In this document: positions 17,027 through 25,569 of the stretch, piece after piece
Layout of the letters: each line of letters begins with the position of its first letter
Position numbering within the stretch: the stretch's first letter is position 1
Assembly (NCBI GenBank): GCA_026127925.1
Contig: JAJSLM010000001.1
Coordinates: forward strand, 248,001-312,000
Length of the DNA stretch: 64,000 bases
Direction: 5' to 3'
Source of the DNA: Thermoplasmatales archaeon
GTDB lineage: Archaea > Thermoplasmatota > Thermoplasmata > Thermoplasmatales > Thermoplasmataceae
Position numbers and translations under genes: made by a program
The notes under the pieces: model-generated
What the model saw: only the letters and a program-made list of their open reading frames with translations
What the model was told of the DNA's origin: nothing
The model's database searches: none

Positions 17027-18478
17027 ATTAGCGTTTACGAGAACATTGTCGAACTTGCAAAAAGGCGTGGGTTTTTCTGGCCATCTTTCTCAATTTATGG
17101 TGGAGAATCCGGTCTATATGATTACGGGCCTCTCGGTGTCCTGTTAAGAGACAATATTGTTAACCTCTGGAAGACGTCATACTTAAGGGAAGATGCCGTC
17201 TTTATTGATACACCGGTCATGGTTCCCCACACTGTTTTCAATGCCTCTGGCCATATAGCCAGATTCTATGATATAGGTTCTGAATGCTCAAATTGCCATA
17301 CGAAGCAAAAGCTGGAATCTATCTTGAAATACAACAATCTCGATTTGCCTGTGGGCGACATAGCTTCTGCACAGAACGTACTGGACACTCACATAGTTAA
17401 ATGTCCTGTATGCGGAGCGCGTATTACGGAAGCAAAAGAATTTTATCAGATGTTCAGACTTCCAAATCAGGGCTCTTCAGGCGATCTCTACCTCCGGCCC
17501 GAAACTGCTCAGGGAATTTTTGTCAATTTCAGGCTTCTCAATAACGCGAACAGAGGTAAGATTCCCATGGTTACCGCCCAGTACGGAAAGGGTTTCAGGA
17601 ACGAGATATCTCCTCGACAATCGCTCATAAGACTGAGAGAATTCAGCCAGGGCGAGGTTGAGGTATTTGTCCATCCGGTGAAGAAGTACTGGAAAGATCT
17701 GGAAAGACAAAAGAAGATAACCGTTCTGACAAAGGATGGAAAAGAGCTGGCAGGTAGTGTATTCGATCTATACTCCTCTGGAATTCTGAGCAGCAATGCA
17801 CTCTCGTACTTTGTAAATAAGACTTATGAACTGCTTGCTAGCGCAGGCATTAGTCCTGGCCAAATACGGTTCCGGCAGCATCACGATGATGAAAGGGCCC
17901 ATTATTCCAGGGACTCTTGGGATGCAGAAGTTCTACTCGACGGGGAATGGATAGAACTCGTGGGCATAGCGGATCGGGATGATCTAAAAAATCATGAAAC
18001 CGCGTCTGGCGAATCTATGCACGTAAAGGTTGGTGAAGAGGAATTTATTCCCTCAATAATAGAACCCTCTTATGGTATCGACAGAATAGTGCTTGCCGTA
18101 ATGATGCATTCATACTATACAAGGGAGAATGGCTATAAGGTTCTGCGGCTGAAACCTGCGATAGCGCCATACCATGCAGCAATCCTTCCTCTGGTGAACA
18201 AGGATGGCATAGATACAATGGCTGAAGAATTTTTCGAGAAATTGAGGATAATAGATCCATATGTCGTCTTCGACAAGTCCGGATCAATTGGCCGGAGATA
18301 TGCAAGACAGGATGAGATCGGTACACCGATAGGCATAACCTTTGACAGAGACACTCTAAACGACGATAACGTAACTATTAGGGATCGCGATACAACAAAA
18401 CAGGTAAGGATAAAAAAAGACGATCTCTTAAAAAAATCTCTGACGGTAGATCTTCCAGGGATTATTCAAGCATCATAA
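17027..18478 (+). CDS. glyS: glycyl-tRNA synthetase, apparent ATT start
   Basis: Class II GlyRS attaches glycine to tRNA-Gly. The signature RPETAQGIF is present near residue 157, as are the zinc-binding pairs CSNC and CPVC (about 87 and 129) and the C-terminal anticodon domain. Conserved N-terminal sequence (SVYENIVELAKRRGFFWPSF, then IYGGESGLYDYGPLG) is encoded upstream of the first ATG at 17219. In that frame the only codons before it are TAA (17021), ACT and ATT (17027), so ATT is the best start. GGAG and GTGA matches to the anti-Shine-Dalgarno lie at 17011-17019. Length is then 483 residues. Confidence 0.92.
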   Translation: MSVYENIVELAKRRGFFWPSFSIYGGESGLYDYGPLGVLLRDNIVNLWKTSYLREDAVFIDTPVMVPHTVFNASGHIARFYDIGSECSNCHTKQKLESILKYNNLDLPVGDIASAQNVLDTHIVKCPVCGARITEAKEFYQMFRLPNQGSSGDLYLRPETAQGIFVNFRLLNNANRGKIPMVTAQYGKGFRNEISPRQSLIRLREFSQGEVEVFVHPVKKYWKDLERQKKITVLTKDGKELAGSVFDLYSSGILSSNALSYFVNKTYELLASAGISPGQIRFRQHHDDERAHYSRDSWDAEVLLDGEWIELVGIADRDDLKNHETASGESMHVKVGEEEFIPSIIEPSYGIDRIVLAVMMHSYYTRENGYKVLRLKPAIAPYHAAILPLVNKDGIDTMAEEFFEKLRIIDPYVVFDKSGSIGRRYARQDEIGTPIGITFDRDTLNDDNVTIRDRDTTKQVRIKKDDLLKKSLTVDLPGIIQAS

Positions 18479-18662
18479 TCTTTATAACGCCTATGGGGCA
18501 GGAGTCTTCCGCCTCCTTATTTTCAGAGTACTCTTCATCGCTTATTGTTTTCTTTTTGTACTGCGCTTTTCCATTGGCGTCCATGTACCAGTTGCTGCAT
18601 AATGCGGTACAGATGGCATCCCCTATACATTTTTCCTTGTTTACAGATACTGAATATTTCAT
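18462..18662 (-). CDS. single-cluster ferredoxin
   Basis: The 66-residue protein resembles the Pyrococcus-type monocluster ferredoxin. Ligands are Cys12, Asp15, Cys18 and Cys55 in CIGDAIC and SCPIG; Asp replaces the usual second Cys, which allows interconversion of [4Fe-4S] and [3Fe-4S]. Cys22 is present but the partner Cys for the disulfide known in Pyrococcus is missing. The start overlaps the end of sufU by 4 nt, placing it as the last gene of the suf operon. Its 3' end overlaps the convergent glyS by 17 nt. Confidence 0.9.
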   Translation of the reverse strand: MKYSVSVNKEKCIGDAICTALCSNWYMDANGKAQYKKKTISDEEYSENKEAEDSCPIGVIKIMMLE

Positions 18663-19018
18663 TTACCTTTTTCTCCTTTTTGATAGTCCTTAATGCATTT
18701 TTTCAAGGCGTTTACAGCCAGAAGGGCACATTTTTCCCTGCTCGGGCCAAGACTGATGCCAAGAGACTTAATATATTTGTCCTCATCAATATTTTTGGCA
18801 TCCTCCAGGGCCATTCCCTTAACCGTATCCGTGAGAATGGAAGCGGATGCCTGGCTAATAGAGCATCCGCGCCCGATGAATTTAGCATCCGCAATCTTTC
18901 CATCTTCAACGCTGATTGTAATCTGTATCGTGTCGCCACAAACTGGATTATACTCGATGATCTTGGAAGTTGCATTCTCAACTACGCCATAGTTGTGAGG
19001 ATTCCGGTAATGATCCAT
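18659..19018 (-). CDS. sufU: Fe-S scaffold protein SufU/IscU
   Basis: The protein is a NifU N-terminal/SufU scaffold with the three Cys in VCGDTI, GRGCSISQASAS and EKCALL. The GxGCSISxASAS block is SufU-like, but the spacing to the last Cys is short, as in IscU. The annotated ATG (19018) starts inside the conserved first helix. The upstream codons encode DIYVEII in frame, exactly what homologues have before MDHYRNP. An ATT at 19034-19036 with GGGAG about 8 nt upstream could be the true start. It acts with SufS. Confidence 0.9.
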   Translation of the reverse strand: MDHYRNPHNYGVVENATSKIIEYNPVCGDTIQITISVEDGKIADAKFIGRGCSISQASASILTDTVKGMALEDAKNIDEDKYIKSLGISLGPSREKCALLAVNALKKCIKDYQKGEKGK

Positions 19019-19040
19019 TATGATCTCAACGTAAATATCT

Positions 19041-20321
19041 TCATCTCCCGTACCTTTTCACCACCTTCACGAGTACTTCGAATAGCCTGTCAACATCTTC
19101 CCTTGTATTGTATATATAATACGAGGCACGTGATGTCGCGACAACGTTGAGGAACTCCGCGAGTGGCATTGCGCAGTGATGCCCTGACCTAACTGCCACA
19201 TTGCCGTCATCCAACATCTCTGAAACATCATGCGGATGAATCGCCTGGCTCATCTGAACACCTTCGTCATGGGCAAGGTTGTTTATATCCAGAGGGGACA
19301 TTTCTCCGATGTTGAAGCAATAGACTCCAGATCGAACTTCCGTATTTCTAGGCCCGTATGAAATTAAGCCGGGTACATTGTGTTCCTCCTCTTTCTTCAA
19401 CGTATATCCTATAAGATCCTTCTCATGTTCTCTTACTTGATCCATTCCAAGGGTCCTGAGGTAATCCACCGCAGAAGAAAGGCCTATGGCACCATCTATG
19501 TTTGGCGTTCCCGCCTCATATTTTTGCGGTACATCTGCATATGTCGAATGGTCCTGATAAACAGCGCTTATCATTTCTCCTCCGCCCATGAAAGGGGGCA
19601 TCCTGTCGAGCAGATCATATTTACCATAAAGGACCCCTATACCAGTTGGGCCAAGCATCTTGTGTCCTGAGAACGCAAGGAAATCTGCATCGATTTCCGT
19701 CACGTCAACCGGCATGTGCGGCACGCTCTGAGCCGCATCAACAACAAAAGTAGATCCATTTTCATGAGCTATCTTCCCAATTTCATTGACATTGTTTATT
19801 GTTCCAAGGACGTTTGAGCTCTGTGCTACGCTTACGATTCTGGTCTTTTTTGATAACTTTCGTTGCAGATCGTTCATATCGAGCGTCATATCTGGATTCA
19901 GCATCACGTACCGTAATTTTACGCCTTTCTCGGAGAGAAACTGCCATGGAACGATATTGGAATGGTGCTCAAGGATGGTGATAAGTATTTCATCGTCTTT
20001 TTTCAATTCTCTTCCAATGGTGTATGACAGGAGGTTAATTGCCTCTGTAGTATTCCGGACAAACACAATTTGTCTCGGATCTTTTGAATGGACGAAAGCA
20101 GAAACATTTTCCCTCGACCTCTCGTACAGATTTGTAGCTTCTTCACTCAGCCTGTAAATCCCCCTGTGTACGTTGCTATTATGGAGTTCATAAAATTCTT
20201 CCATGGCCTTTATAACCGAATACGGTTTCTGGCTCGTGGCAGCATTGTCTAAGTAAGAATATTCCGGGCCAAGTTTTTCAAAAATAGGAAAATCTTTCTT
20301 AATCTGGAGCGGAGATAACAT
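19041..20321 (-). CDS. sufS: cysteine desulfurase SufS
   Basis: This PLP enzyme takes sulfur from cysteine for Fe-S assembly. I start at the ATG at 20321 (MLSPLQIKKDFPIFEKLG, 426 residues); an upstream ATG at 20387 adds 22 residues inside the sufD gene and does not match the family. The PLP lysine lies in FSGHKMLGPTG. The catalytic Cys is in VRSGHHCAMPL, the class II (SufS) form. The start overlaps the end of sufD by 23 nt, and the stop is followed closely by sufU, so translation is coupled. Confidence 0.95.
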   Translation of the reverse strand: MLSPLQIKKDFPIFEKLGPEYSYLDNAATSQKPYSVIKAMEEFYELHNSNVHRGIYRLSEEATNLYERSRENVSAFVHSKDPRQIVFVRNTTEAINLLSYTIGRELKKDDEILITILEHHSNIVPWQFLSEKGVKLRYVMLNPDMTLDMNDLQRKLSKKTRIVSVAQSSNVLGTINNVNEIGKIAHENGSTFVVDAAQSVPHMPVDVTEIDADFLAFSGHKMLGPTGIGVLYGKYDLLDRMPPFMGGGEMISAVYQDHSTYADVPQKYEAGTPNIDGAIGLSSAVDYLRTLGMDQVREHEKDLIGYTLKKEEEHNVPGLISYGPRNTEVRSGVYCFNIGEMSPLDINNLAHDEGVQMSQAIHPHDVSEMLDDGNVAVRSGHHCAMPLAEFLNVVATSRASYYIYNTREDVDRLFEVLVKVVKRYGR

Positions 20322-21546
20322 TGGATCCCAGATCTTCTGCAAGTTTGTAAACTCTTTCCATAAAATTCTTGTCCTCAGCACTATCAAGTATGGATGAGAC
20401 GAAGCCGGTAGTTATTATTCCCTTTGCAATGTTTCTCGGTATCCCGCGAGAAGTGAGATAAAATATCTGTTCATCATCGACATTGCTGATAGATGATCCA
20501 TGTTTTGATCTCGTGTTGCTGTTTTTGATCATCAGGGCTGGCTTGCTGTTTGCATATCCATCCTTTGAAAGCAGAAGAATTCTGGAATCATAGAAACCTG
20601 TTGACTTCATTGAATTTTCTTCGAGATCTATGCTCCCTTTATGGATCGTAGAGCTATTGCCGGTTACAACTCCACGGACATGAATGTCCGAAACTGTTGT
20701 CTCAGCTTCCTGGAAGCTGCTATCCGTTATACTCATCTTCTGCGATCCACTGCTGAAACTCACACCAGCAACCTTGAAAGTGGACATTTCGCCAAACTGT
20801 ACGGATTTATCTGTGAAAATTGTTTTATAAGCCCCCCTGTTTGCGTGGTAAAAAGCAAACTCAGAATACTTGTCCATGAATTCTTTCACGTACGTAATAT
20901 CTGTAACCTCAGGGAATTTTTCCTGGAAATAATGATAGTGCACCTTTGTCCCCTCACCCAGGAAAAAGTATATCGTTTTTCCCTGTATTCCGTCGCCCTG
21001 TCCAACAGAGCTAAAGTTATCTGAATAAGTCACATTCGCATTTTTTCCAGATATTATGACATACTTCTGGGCTATTGATACATCGGATTTAATCACGTTT
21101 TCAACGTTGATCACTATATCCGTATTATCAGGAATGAAAACAAACAGGCCATTACGCCAGGCTGAGTTTATAAGGAATTCATCCCGATCGTCTCCCAATC
21201 TTGGATAAACATACTTTTCCATAAGGTCCTTGTTAGACGAGAGGGCTGATTTTAAATCAGAAACAATGATTCCCCTATCCTGAAGAGACGAGGAAAACGA
21301 AACGTTTTCATTATTTACCAAGATATCATAATTTCCAAGTGGAATACCGTCCTTACTAGTTTCCGGAAATGAACCCAGTATCATCCTTTTAAGTTCGTCC
21401 TCAGAGATCTCAACGTAATCCTTTACGGTGGGACTCTCCTTATATGTTCGAAGAGGAGCTTTAAGGAATTGAAGAAAAGCATCCCGCCTGTAACCATAAG
21501 CTTCATCGTTGAGGAGTGATTTTAAAGTTTCCTGGTATGTTTCCAT
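20299..21546 (-). CDS. sufD: Fe-S assembly protein SufD
   Basis: The 415-residue product is a SufB/SufD beta-helix family member and partners SufB on the SufC ATPases. Homology is clearest in the C-terminal half: IHKGSIDLEENSMKSTGFYDSRILLLSKDG, MIKNSNTRSKHGSSISNVDDEQIFYLTSRG (the His in SKHGSS is the SufD-type conserved His). It lacks the SufB cysteines, so I call it SufD. It sits 6 nt downstream of sufB. Confidence 0.92.
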   Translation of the reverse strand: METYQETLKSLLNDEAYGYRRDAFLQFLKAPLRTYKESPTVKDYVEISEDELKRMILGSFPETSKDGIPLGNYDILVNNENVSFSSSLQDRGIIVSDLKSALSSNKDLMEKYVYPRLGDDRDEFLINSAWRNGLFVFIPDNTDIVINVENVIKSDVSIAQKYVIISGKNANVTYSDNFSSVGQGDGIQGKTIYFFLGEGTKVHYHYFQEKFPEVTDITYVKEFMDKYSEFAFYHANRGAYKTIFTDKSVQFGEMSTFKVAGVSFSSGSQKMSITDSSFQEAETTVSDIHVRGVVTGNSSTIHKGSIDLEENSMKSTGFYDSRILLLSKDGYANSKPALMIKNSNTRSKHGSSISNVDDEQIFYLTSRGIPRNIAKGIITTGFVSSILDSAEDKNFMERVYKLAEDLGSNVISAPD

Positions 21547-21552
21547 ATGTGA

Positions 21553-23001
21553 TCATCCGACTGCGCCTAATTTCGTCATCTCTAGTTTTATGAGTCTGTT
21601 CATCTCAAGTGCAAATTCCATAGGTATTTCCCGCATGACATCGTCAAGGAATCCAAGGACTATCATGGAGCTTGCTTCCTCTTCGCTCAGACCCCTCGAT
21701 CTCAGATATGTTAGTTCATCTGTCCCAATTTTTCCGACTGTAGCTTCATGGCCGAATGACGCGGTAGGTTCGTAGATTTCGTCATGCGGATACGTGAAAC
21801 TTTGTGAATTGTCGTTTATAAGAAGGGCATCGCACTGCACATGGCTTTTGGAATATACTGCCCCTTTGTTCATTCTTAGGAGGCCGCGATATATGGCTTT
21901 TCCATCGTCTATGCTTATACTTTTAGCGACAATTTTTGAGCTCGTATACGGTGCAAGATGTAAAGCTTTGGCGCCTGTGTCTTTAATAGTACCCGGACCC
22001 GCGAGAGAGATGTTGAGATTATGAGCTGAAGCGTGGGGTCCTCTGAGATACGACGACGGGTAGAGCATTGTGATCTTTGATCCAAGAGAGCCACCTACCC
22101 ATTCCATCTGTCCATTTTCATCAACCCAAGCTCTTTTTGTTGGCATGTTATATACACTCTTCGACCAGTTTTGGACGCTTGTGTACTTTGCCTTTGCATT
22201 CTTTTTAACATAGATTTCAACGATTGCACTATGCAGGGAATTCGAATCATAGCGCGGGGCAGTGCAGCCTTCTATATAATGCACTTTCGACCCTTCATCC
22301 GCTACCACTATCGTGTGCTCGAACTGTCCTGTAGCCTCACCATTCATCCGGAAATAAGTCTGAAGTGGCATGTCTATCTGGACGTTAGGAGGAACATATA
22401 GAAATGATCCACCGCTCCATACTGCACCATTCAGGGCGGCAAATTTATTATCTGAAGGTGGAACTGCCTTGCATAGATATTCTTTCACGAGATCTGGATA
22501 CTTTTGAACAGCGGAATCGAGATCCATGAACAGTACACCCTTATCTTCCCAGACCTTCCTGAGGTTATGGTAAACACCCTCACTGTCATACTGTGCAACT
22601 GAACCTGCAAGATATTTCTGTTCCATCTCAGGTATGCCTAGCTTCTCGAACGTGTTCTTTATCTGATCTGGGACCTCATCCCAGTCGTTAGTCGTCTCTT
22701 CTCCAGGCCTCGTATAGTACTTGATGTTATCCCAAGCTATCCCAGAGAGATCAGGGCCCCATGTTGGCACAGGCTTTGAAAGGAATATCTCGAGAGAGCG
22801 AAGCCTGATTCTCCTCATCCAGTCTGGTTCCTTCTTTATTTCGGAAATTTCTTCTACAACCTTTTTGTTGAGTCCTCTTCCGGTTGAATAAACCGAATGT
22901 TCTGGATCATGAAACTCCCAGTCTTCCTGTTTGGTTCTCGAGGTCTTCAAATCCTCTATTAATTTTTCCATTTCAGCGTCTTTTTCATATTCTGCTTCCA
23001 T
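21553..23001 (-). CDS. sufB: Fe-S assembly scaffold SufB
   Basis: SufB (482 residues) is the scaffold part of the SufBCD complex. Family blocks are seen in order: LAGSVAQYDSEGVYHNL, GAVWSGGSFLYVPPNV, HYIEGCTAPRY with a conserved Cys, SSYLRGPHASAHNLNIS, HVQCDALLINDNSQSFTYP with the second conserved Cys, and ELTYLRSRGLSEEEA. These residues support cluster assembly in characterised SufB. It lies between sufC (10-nt gap) and sufD in one operon. Confidence 0.97.
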   Translation of the reverse strand: MEAEYEKDAEMEKLIEDLKTSRTKQEDWEFHDPEHSVYSTGRGLNKKVVEEISEIKKEPDWMRRIRLRSLEIFLSKPVPTWGPDLSGIAWDNIKYYTRPGEETTNDWDEVPDQIKNTFEKLGIPEMEQKYLAGSVAQYDSEGVYHNLRKVWEDKGVLFMDLDSAVQKYPDLVKEYLCKAVPPSDNKFAALNGAVWSGGSFLYVPPNVQIDMPLQTYFRMNGEATGQFEHTIVVADEGSKVHYIEGCTAPRYDSNSLHSAIVEIYVKKNAKAKYTSVQNWSKSVYNMPTKRAWVDENGQMEWVGGSLGSKITMLYPSSYLRGPHASAHNLNISLAGPGTIKDTGAKALHLAPYTSSKIVAKSISIDDGKAIYRGLLRMNKGAVYSKSHVQCDALLINDNSQSFTYPHDEIYEPTASFGHEATVGKIGTDELTYLRSRGLSEEEASSMIVLGFLDDVMREIPMEFALEMNRLIKLEMTKLGAVG

Positions 23002-23011
23002 TTTTTATCAC

Positions 23012-23758
23012 CTATGCCTTTATCCAGTCATAACCTTCAGTTTCTATCTGGATTGATAGTTTTTGATCTCCGTTCATCACGATCTTCCCATTTTTCAGGA
23101 CATGAACAAATCTAGGTTCAATGCTTTTCAGAATCCTCTGGTAGTGTGTTATGATCAAAAACCCAACGTCTTCATTGTATGATTCCTTTATTTCATCCGC
23201 AACCATCTTGAGCGCGTCAACATCAAGTCCGGAATCGATTTCATCGAGTATTACCATTCTAGGCCTGAGTATAGACATTTGCAAAATCTCAAACCGTTTT
23301 CTCTCTCCACCGGAAAATCCATCATTTACCGATCGGGAAAGAAAAGTCTCATCAAGGCCGACCTTGTTAAGATGTTTCTTAATTCGATCCATAAAATCCT
23401 TGATGCTTACCTGATCCTCGGGATGAACCTGCTTATAAGCCGACCTCAAAAATGTTGAAAGTTTTACACCAGGGACTGCAATGGGGTTCTGAAAGGCCAG
23501 AAACATCCCCAATCGCGCTCTTTCTTCCGGTGTTTTGTTCGTTATGTTTACGCCATCAAGCTTGATAGTTCCGCTTTCAACCTTATAATTTGGATGTCCA
23601 GCCAAAACATAACCGAGCGTGCTTTTTCCAGCTCCGTTTGGTCCCATTAAGGCGTGTATCTCTCCTCCTCTAACCGTTAGGTTTACTCCGTTCAGTATCT
23701 GCTTTCCCTCTACAGATACTACAAGATCATTTATTGTGAGTTCTGGTACGCTTGACAT
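23012..23758 (-). CDS. sufC: Fe-S assembly ATPase SufC
   Basis: SufC is the ABC-type ATPase of the SufBCD scaffold. Walker A GPNGAGKST, signature FSGGERKRFEI, Walker B MVILDEIDSGLD and the switch region ITHYQRIL are all present. The first gene of the suf operon. I prefer the ATG at 23758 (MSSVPELTINDLVV) over the ATG at 23791: the longer start overlaps the putative operator dyad and adds residues not expected in SufC. Confidence 0.95.
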   Translation of the reverse strand: MSSVPELTINDLVVSVEGKQILNGVNLTVRGGEIHALMGPNGAGKSTLGYVLAGHPNYKVESGTIKLDGVNITNKTPEERARLGMFLAFQNPIAVPGVKLSTFLRSAYKQVHPEDQVSIKDFMDRIKKHLNKVGLDETFLSRSVNDGFSGGERKRFEILQMSILRPRMVILDEIDSGLDVDALKMVADEIKESYNEDVGFLIITHYQRILKSIEPRFVHVLKNGKIVMNGDQKLSIQIETEGYDWIKA

Positions 23759-23776
23759 ATAATCCGTTATCCAATT

Positions 23777-23792
23777 ATTGTATTTAAACAAT
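23777..23792. promoter_or_regulatory. candidate SufR operator between sufC and sufR
   Basis: ATTGT (23777-23781) and ACAAT (23788-23792) form an inverted repeat with a 6-nt AT spacer. It lies in the 90-nt divergent promoter region between sufC (start 23758) and sufR (start 23849), so one bound dimer could control both directions. The arms are short, so the site is only a candidate. Confidence 0.4.
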
Positions 23793-23848
23793 TTCTTATG
23801 TCTAAATATACTAAATTATAAGTATTACGATTCAATACATGTAAATAT

Positions 23849-24520
23849 ATGGATAAACAAAGTGAAAATTTTAGTGATGATCTCGTTCCTCTTCTTGGCA
23901 TCACAAAAGCAGGTATAATAAGAGAATTGAGTTATTCTGAGTTAAGTGTGGAGGATCTTTCGCATTTATTCAATATGAACAAGAACGCTATAAACGAGCA
24001 TCTGGCTTCTCTGGAACTCAAAGGTTATGTGAGCGCATATTTCAAAGGGAGTGGTCCAGGTCGTCCAAAAAAATATTACAAGCTATCAGAAAAAGGTTTT
24101 AATCTTCTTCCAAAGCGATACATGTTTCTCGCATCCCTGCTTGTAAAGGAGCTCGAAACTGAGTTTGGGCAGGATCGAGTCAACATAATTCTTGGAAACG
24201 TAGCGGACAAAATTGTTTCAGAATCAGGATGGGATCAAATGCCAAAGGATCTCACAAGAGACAAAAAAATAGATAGGTTGCACGATTTCGTTTCTGCTTT
24301 GAACAGGATGGGTTACTATGCTAAATTGGAAATAGACGGTGACGTTGTCCGGATAATAAGGCATAACTGCATATTTTATGAGCTTGCGAAAAACAACAAA
24401 AGCCTCATCTGTGGTGGTCTTGGGAACCAGATAATAAAGGAATCCATCGGAAAGGACTTTAAAATCAAAGAAAAGTTTTCCGAAGGAAGCAACAAATGTG
24501 TTGTCGAGGTTAATATTTAG
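23849..24520 (+). CDS. sufR: SufR-like Fe-S-sensing transcriptional repressor
   Basis: The 223-residue protein has an N-terminal winged helix (about 12-88: LSVEDLSHLFNMNKNAINEHL and a GPGRPKKYYKLSEKGF wing) and a C-terminal domain with three Cys: Cys174 in RHNCIF, Cys188 in SLICGG and Cys217 in SNKCVVEV. This resembles the Cys pattern of bacterial SufR, which binds a [4Fe-4S] cluster and represses suf when Fe-S supply is sufficient. Divergent position from sufCBDSU supports the call. The motif here has HNCIF in place of the usual HNCP. Confidence 0.85.
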   Translation: MDKQSENFSDDLVPLLGITKAGIIRELSYSELSVEDLSHLFNMNKNAINEHLASLELKGYVSAYFKGSGPGRPKKYYKLSEKGFNLLPKRYMFLASLLVKELETEFGQDRVNIILGNVADKIVSESGWDQMPKDLTRDKKIDRLHDFVSALNRMGYYAKLEIDGDVVRIIRHNCIFYELAKNNKSLICGGLGNQIIKESIGKDFKIKEKFSEGSNKCVVEVNI

Positions 24521-24560
24521 CCGTTGAAGCCTAAAATTTTTTGGCAATAATTAACCGATG

Positions 24561-25538
24561 TTAAGGATTCTGTGTCACGGTTTTTTTCATATTATCATCT
24601 TTCCTGATCCTTTCGAGATTAACTATCATATCTCTAACCGTGTCATTTAGTGAAAATCTTGGAGAATAACCCCAGTCCTTGACCGCGTCCAAATAATCAA
24701 GGGAATGAGGCCAGGATTCGGCGATATTCTGCCTGTAATCCGGTTCGTACTCAACCGAGAAATCAGGATAGTATTCTTTGATTAGAGAATATAATTCAGA
24801 CGGAGTAAAACTGAATGCAGAAACGTTGTATTCCATCCTGTACCTTAACGATCTTTCCTCAGCTTCAAAGATCTTTACGAGCGCGTCTATGGCATCTGGA
24901 AAATACATCATAGGTAAAGGAGTGTCAGGCTTGAGATAGCATTTATATTTCTCGTGGTTGACAGCGTGAACAAACATGTCCACTGCGTAATCTGTTGTAC
25001 CGGCCATAGGTGGTGTCTCGTAGCTAATTATGCCGGGGAAACGCATACCCCTTACGCTGATCCCGTACCTACCTGTATAATACTGAGCCAAAAGTTCCGA
25101 CAGAACCTTTGTTATGCCATACATGGTAGTAGGTCGTGTAGAATCCATTGGCTTTACCTTTTCCTTGGCTATATCGTTTCCAAAAACAGCTATTGAACTT
25201 GGTATTATGATCCTATTTACGGAGTATTTGACTGCGGCCTCCAGCACGTTAAGAGTACCGTTGCCGTTTACAAAAAAAGCTTCATATGGGTGTTTTTCTG
25301 CAGATGCTGAAAGAATAGCGCCAAGATGGAATATATCAGTCACAGATTTTTCTTTTATCGCTGTTTCTATGTCTTCTTTTTTTGTAACGTCCAGCCTGAT
25401 CTTTTCAATGTCATAATCTCGATCGGAAAAGGTGATATCTGAAGCTATCACACTTGATTTTCCATATTTTCTAACCAATGCGGGAATCAGATCTGAACCT
25501 ATTTGCCCTGATGATCCAGTAATGAGTATCGTAACCAT
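24561..25538 (-). CDS. L-threonine 3-dehydrogenase (UDP-galactose-epimerase-like)
   Basis: The 325-residue short-chain dehydrogenase has the NAD motif TGSSGQIGSDL at 7-17, and the catalytic YGITK (about 139-143). Features of the epimerase-like ThrDH subgroup seen in Thermoplasma and Flavobacterium are MRFPGIISYETPPMAGTTDYAVDMF and PLPMMYFPDAIDAL. The enzyme oxidises L-threonine to 2-amino-3-oxobutyrate with NAD+, feeding glycine and acetyl-CoA. The next enzyme (KBL) is not nearby. A nucleotide-sugar epimerase is the alternative, but the fit to ThrDH is better. Confidence 0.85.
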   Translation of the reverse strand: MVTILITGSSGQIGSDLIPALVRKYGKSSVIASDITFSDRDYDIEKIRLDVTKKEDIETAIKEKSVTDIFHLGAILSASAEKHPYEAFFVNGNGTLNVLEAAVKYSVNRIIIPSSIAVFGNDIAKEKVKPMDSTRPTTMYGITKVLSELLAQYYTGRYGISVRGMRFPGIISYETPPMAGTTDYAVDMFVHAVNHEKYKCYLKPDTPLPMMYFPDAIDALVKIFEAEERSLRYRMEYNVSAFSFTPSELYSLIKEYYPDFSVEYEPDYRQNIAESWPHSLDYLDAVKDWGYSPRFSLNDTVRDMIVNLERIRKDDNMKKTVTQNP

Positions 25539-25569
25539 ACAAGTCCAATGATTATACTATACGTTTAGA

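Noticed and set aside
18545-19150. 201-codon ORF antisense to the ferredoxin and sufU genes
   Set aside because: It runs opposite two well-conserved genes and its translation resembles an antisense shadow.
20322-20387. Extended N-terminus of SufS
   Set aside because: The extension lies wholly in sufD and is unlike SufS; ATG 20321 fits the family.
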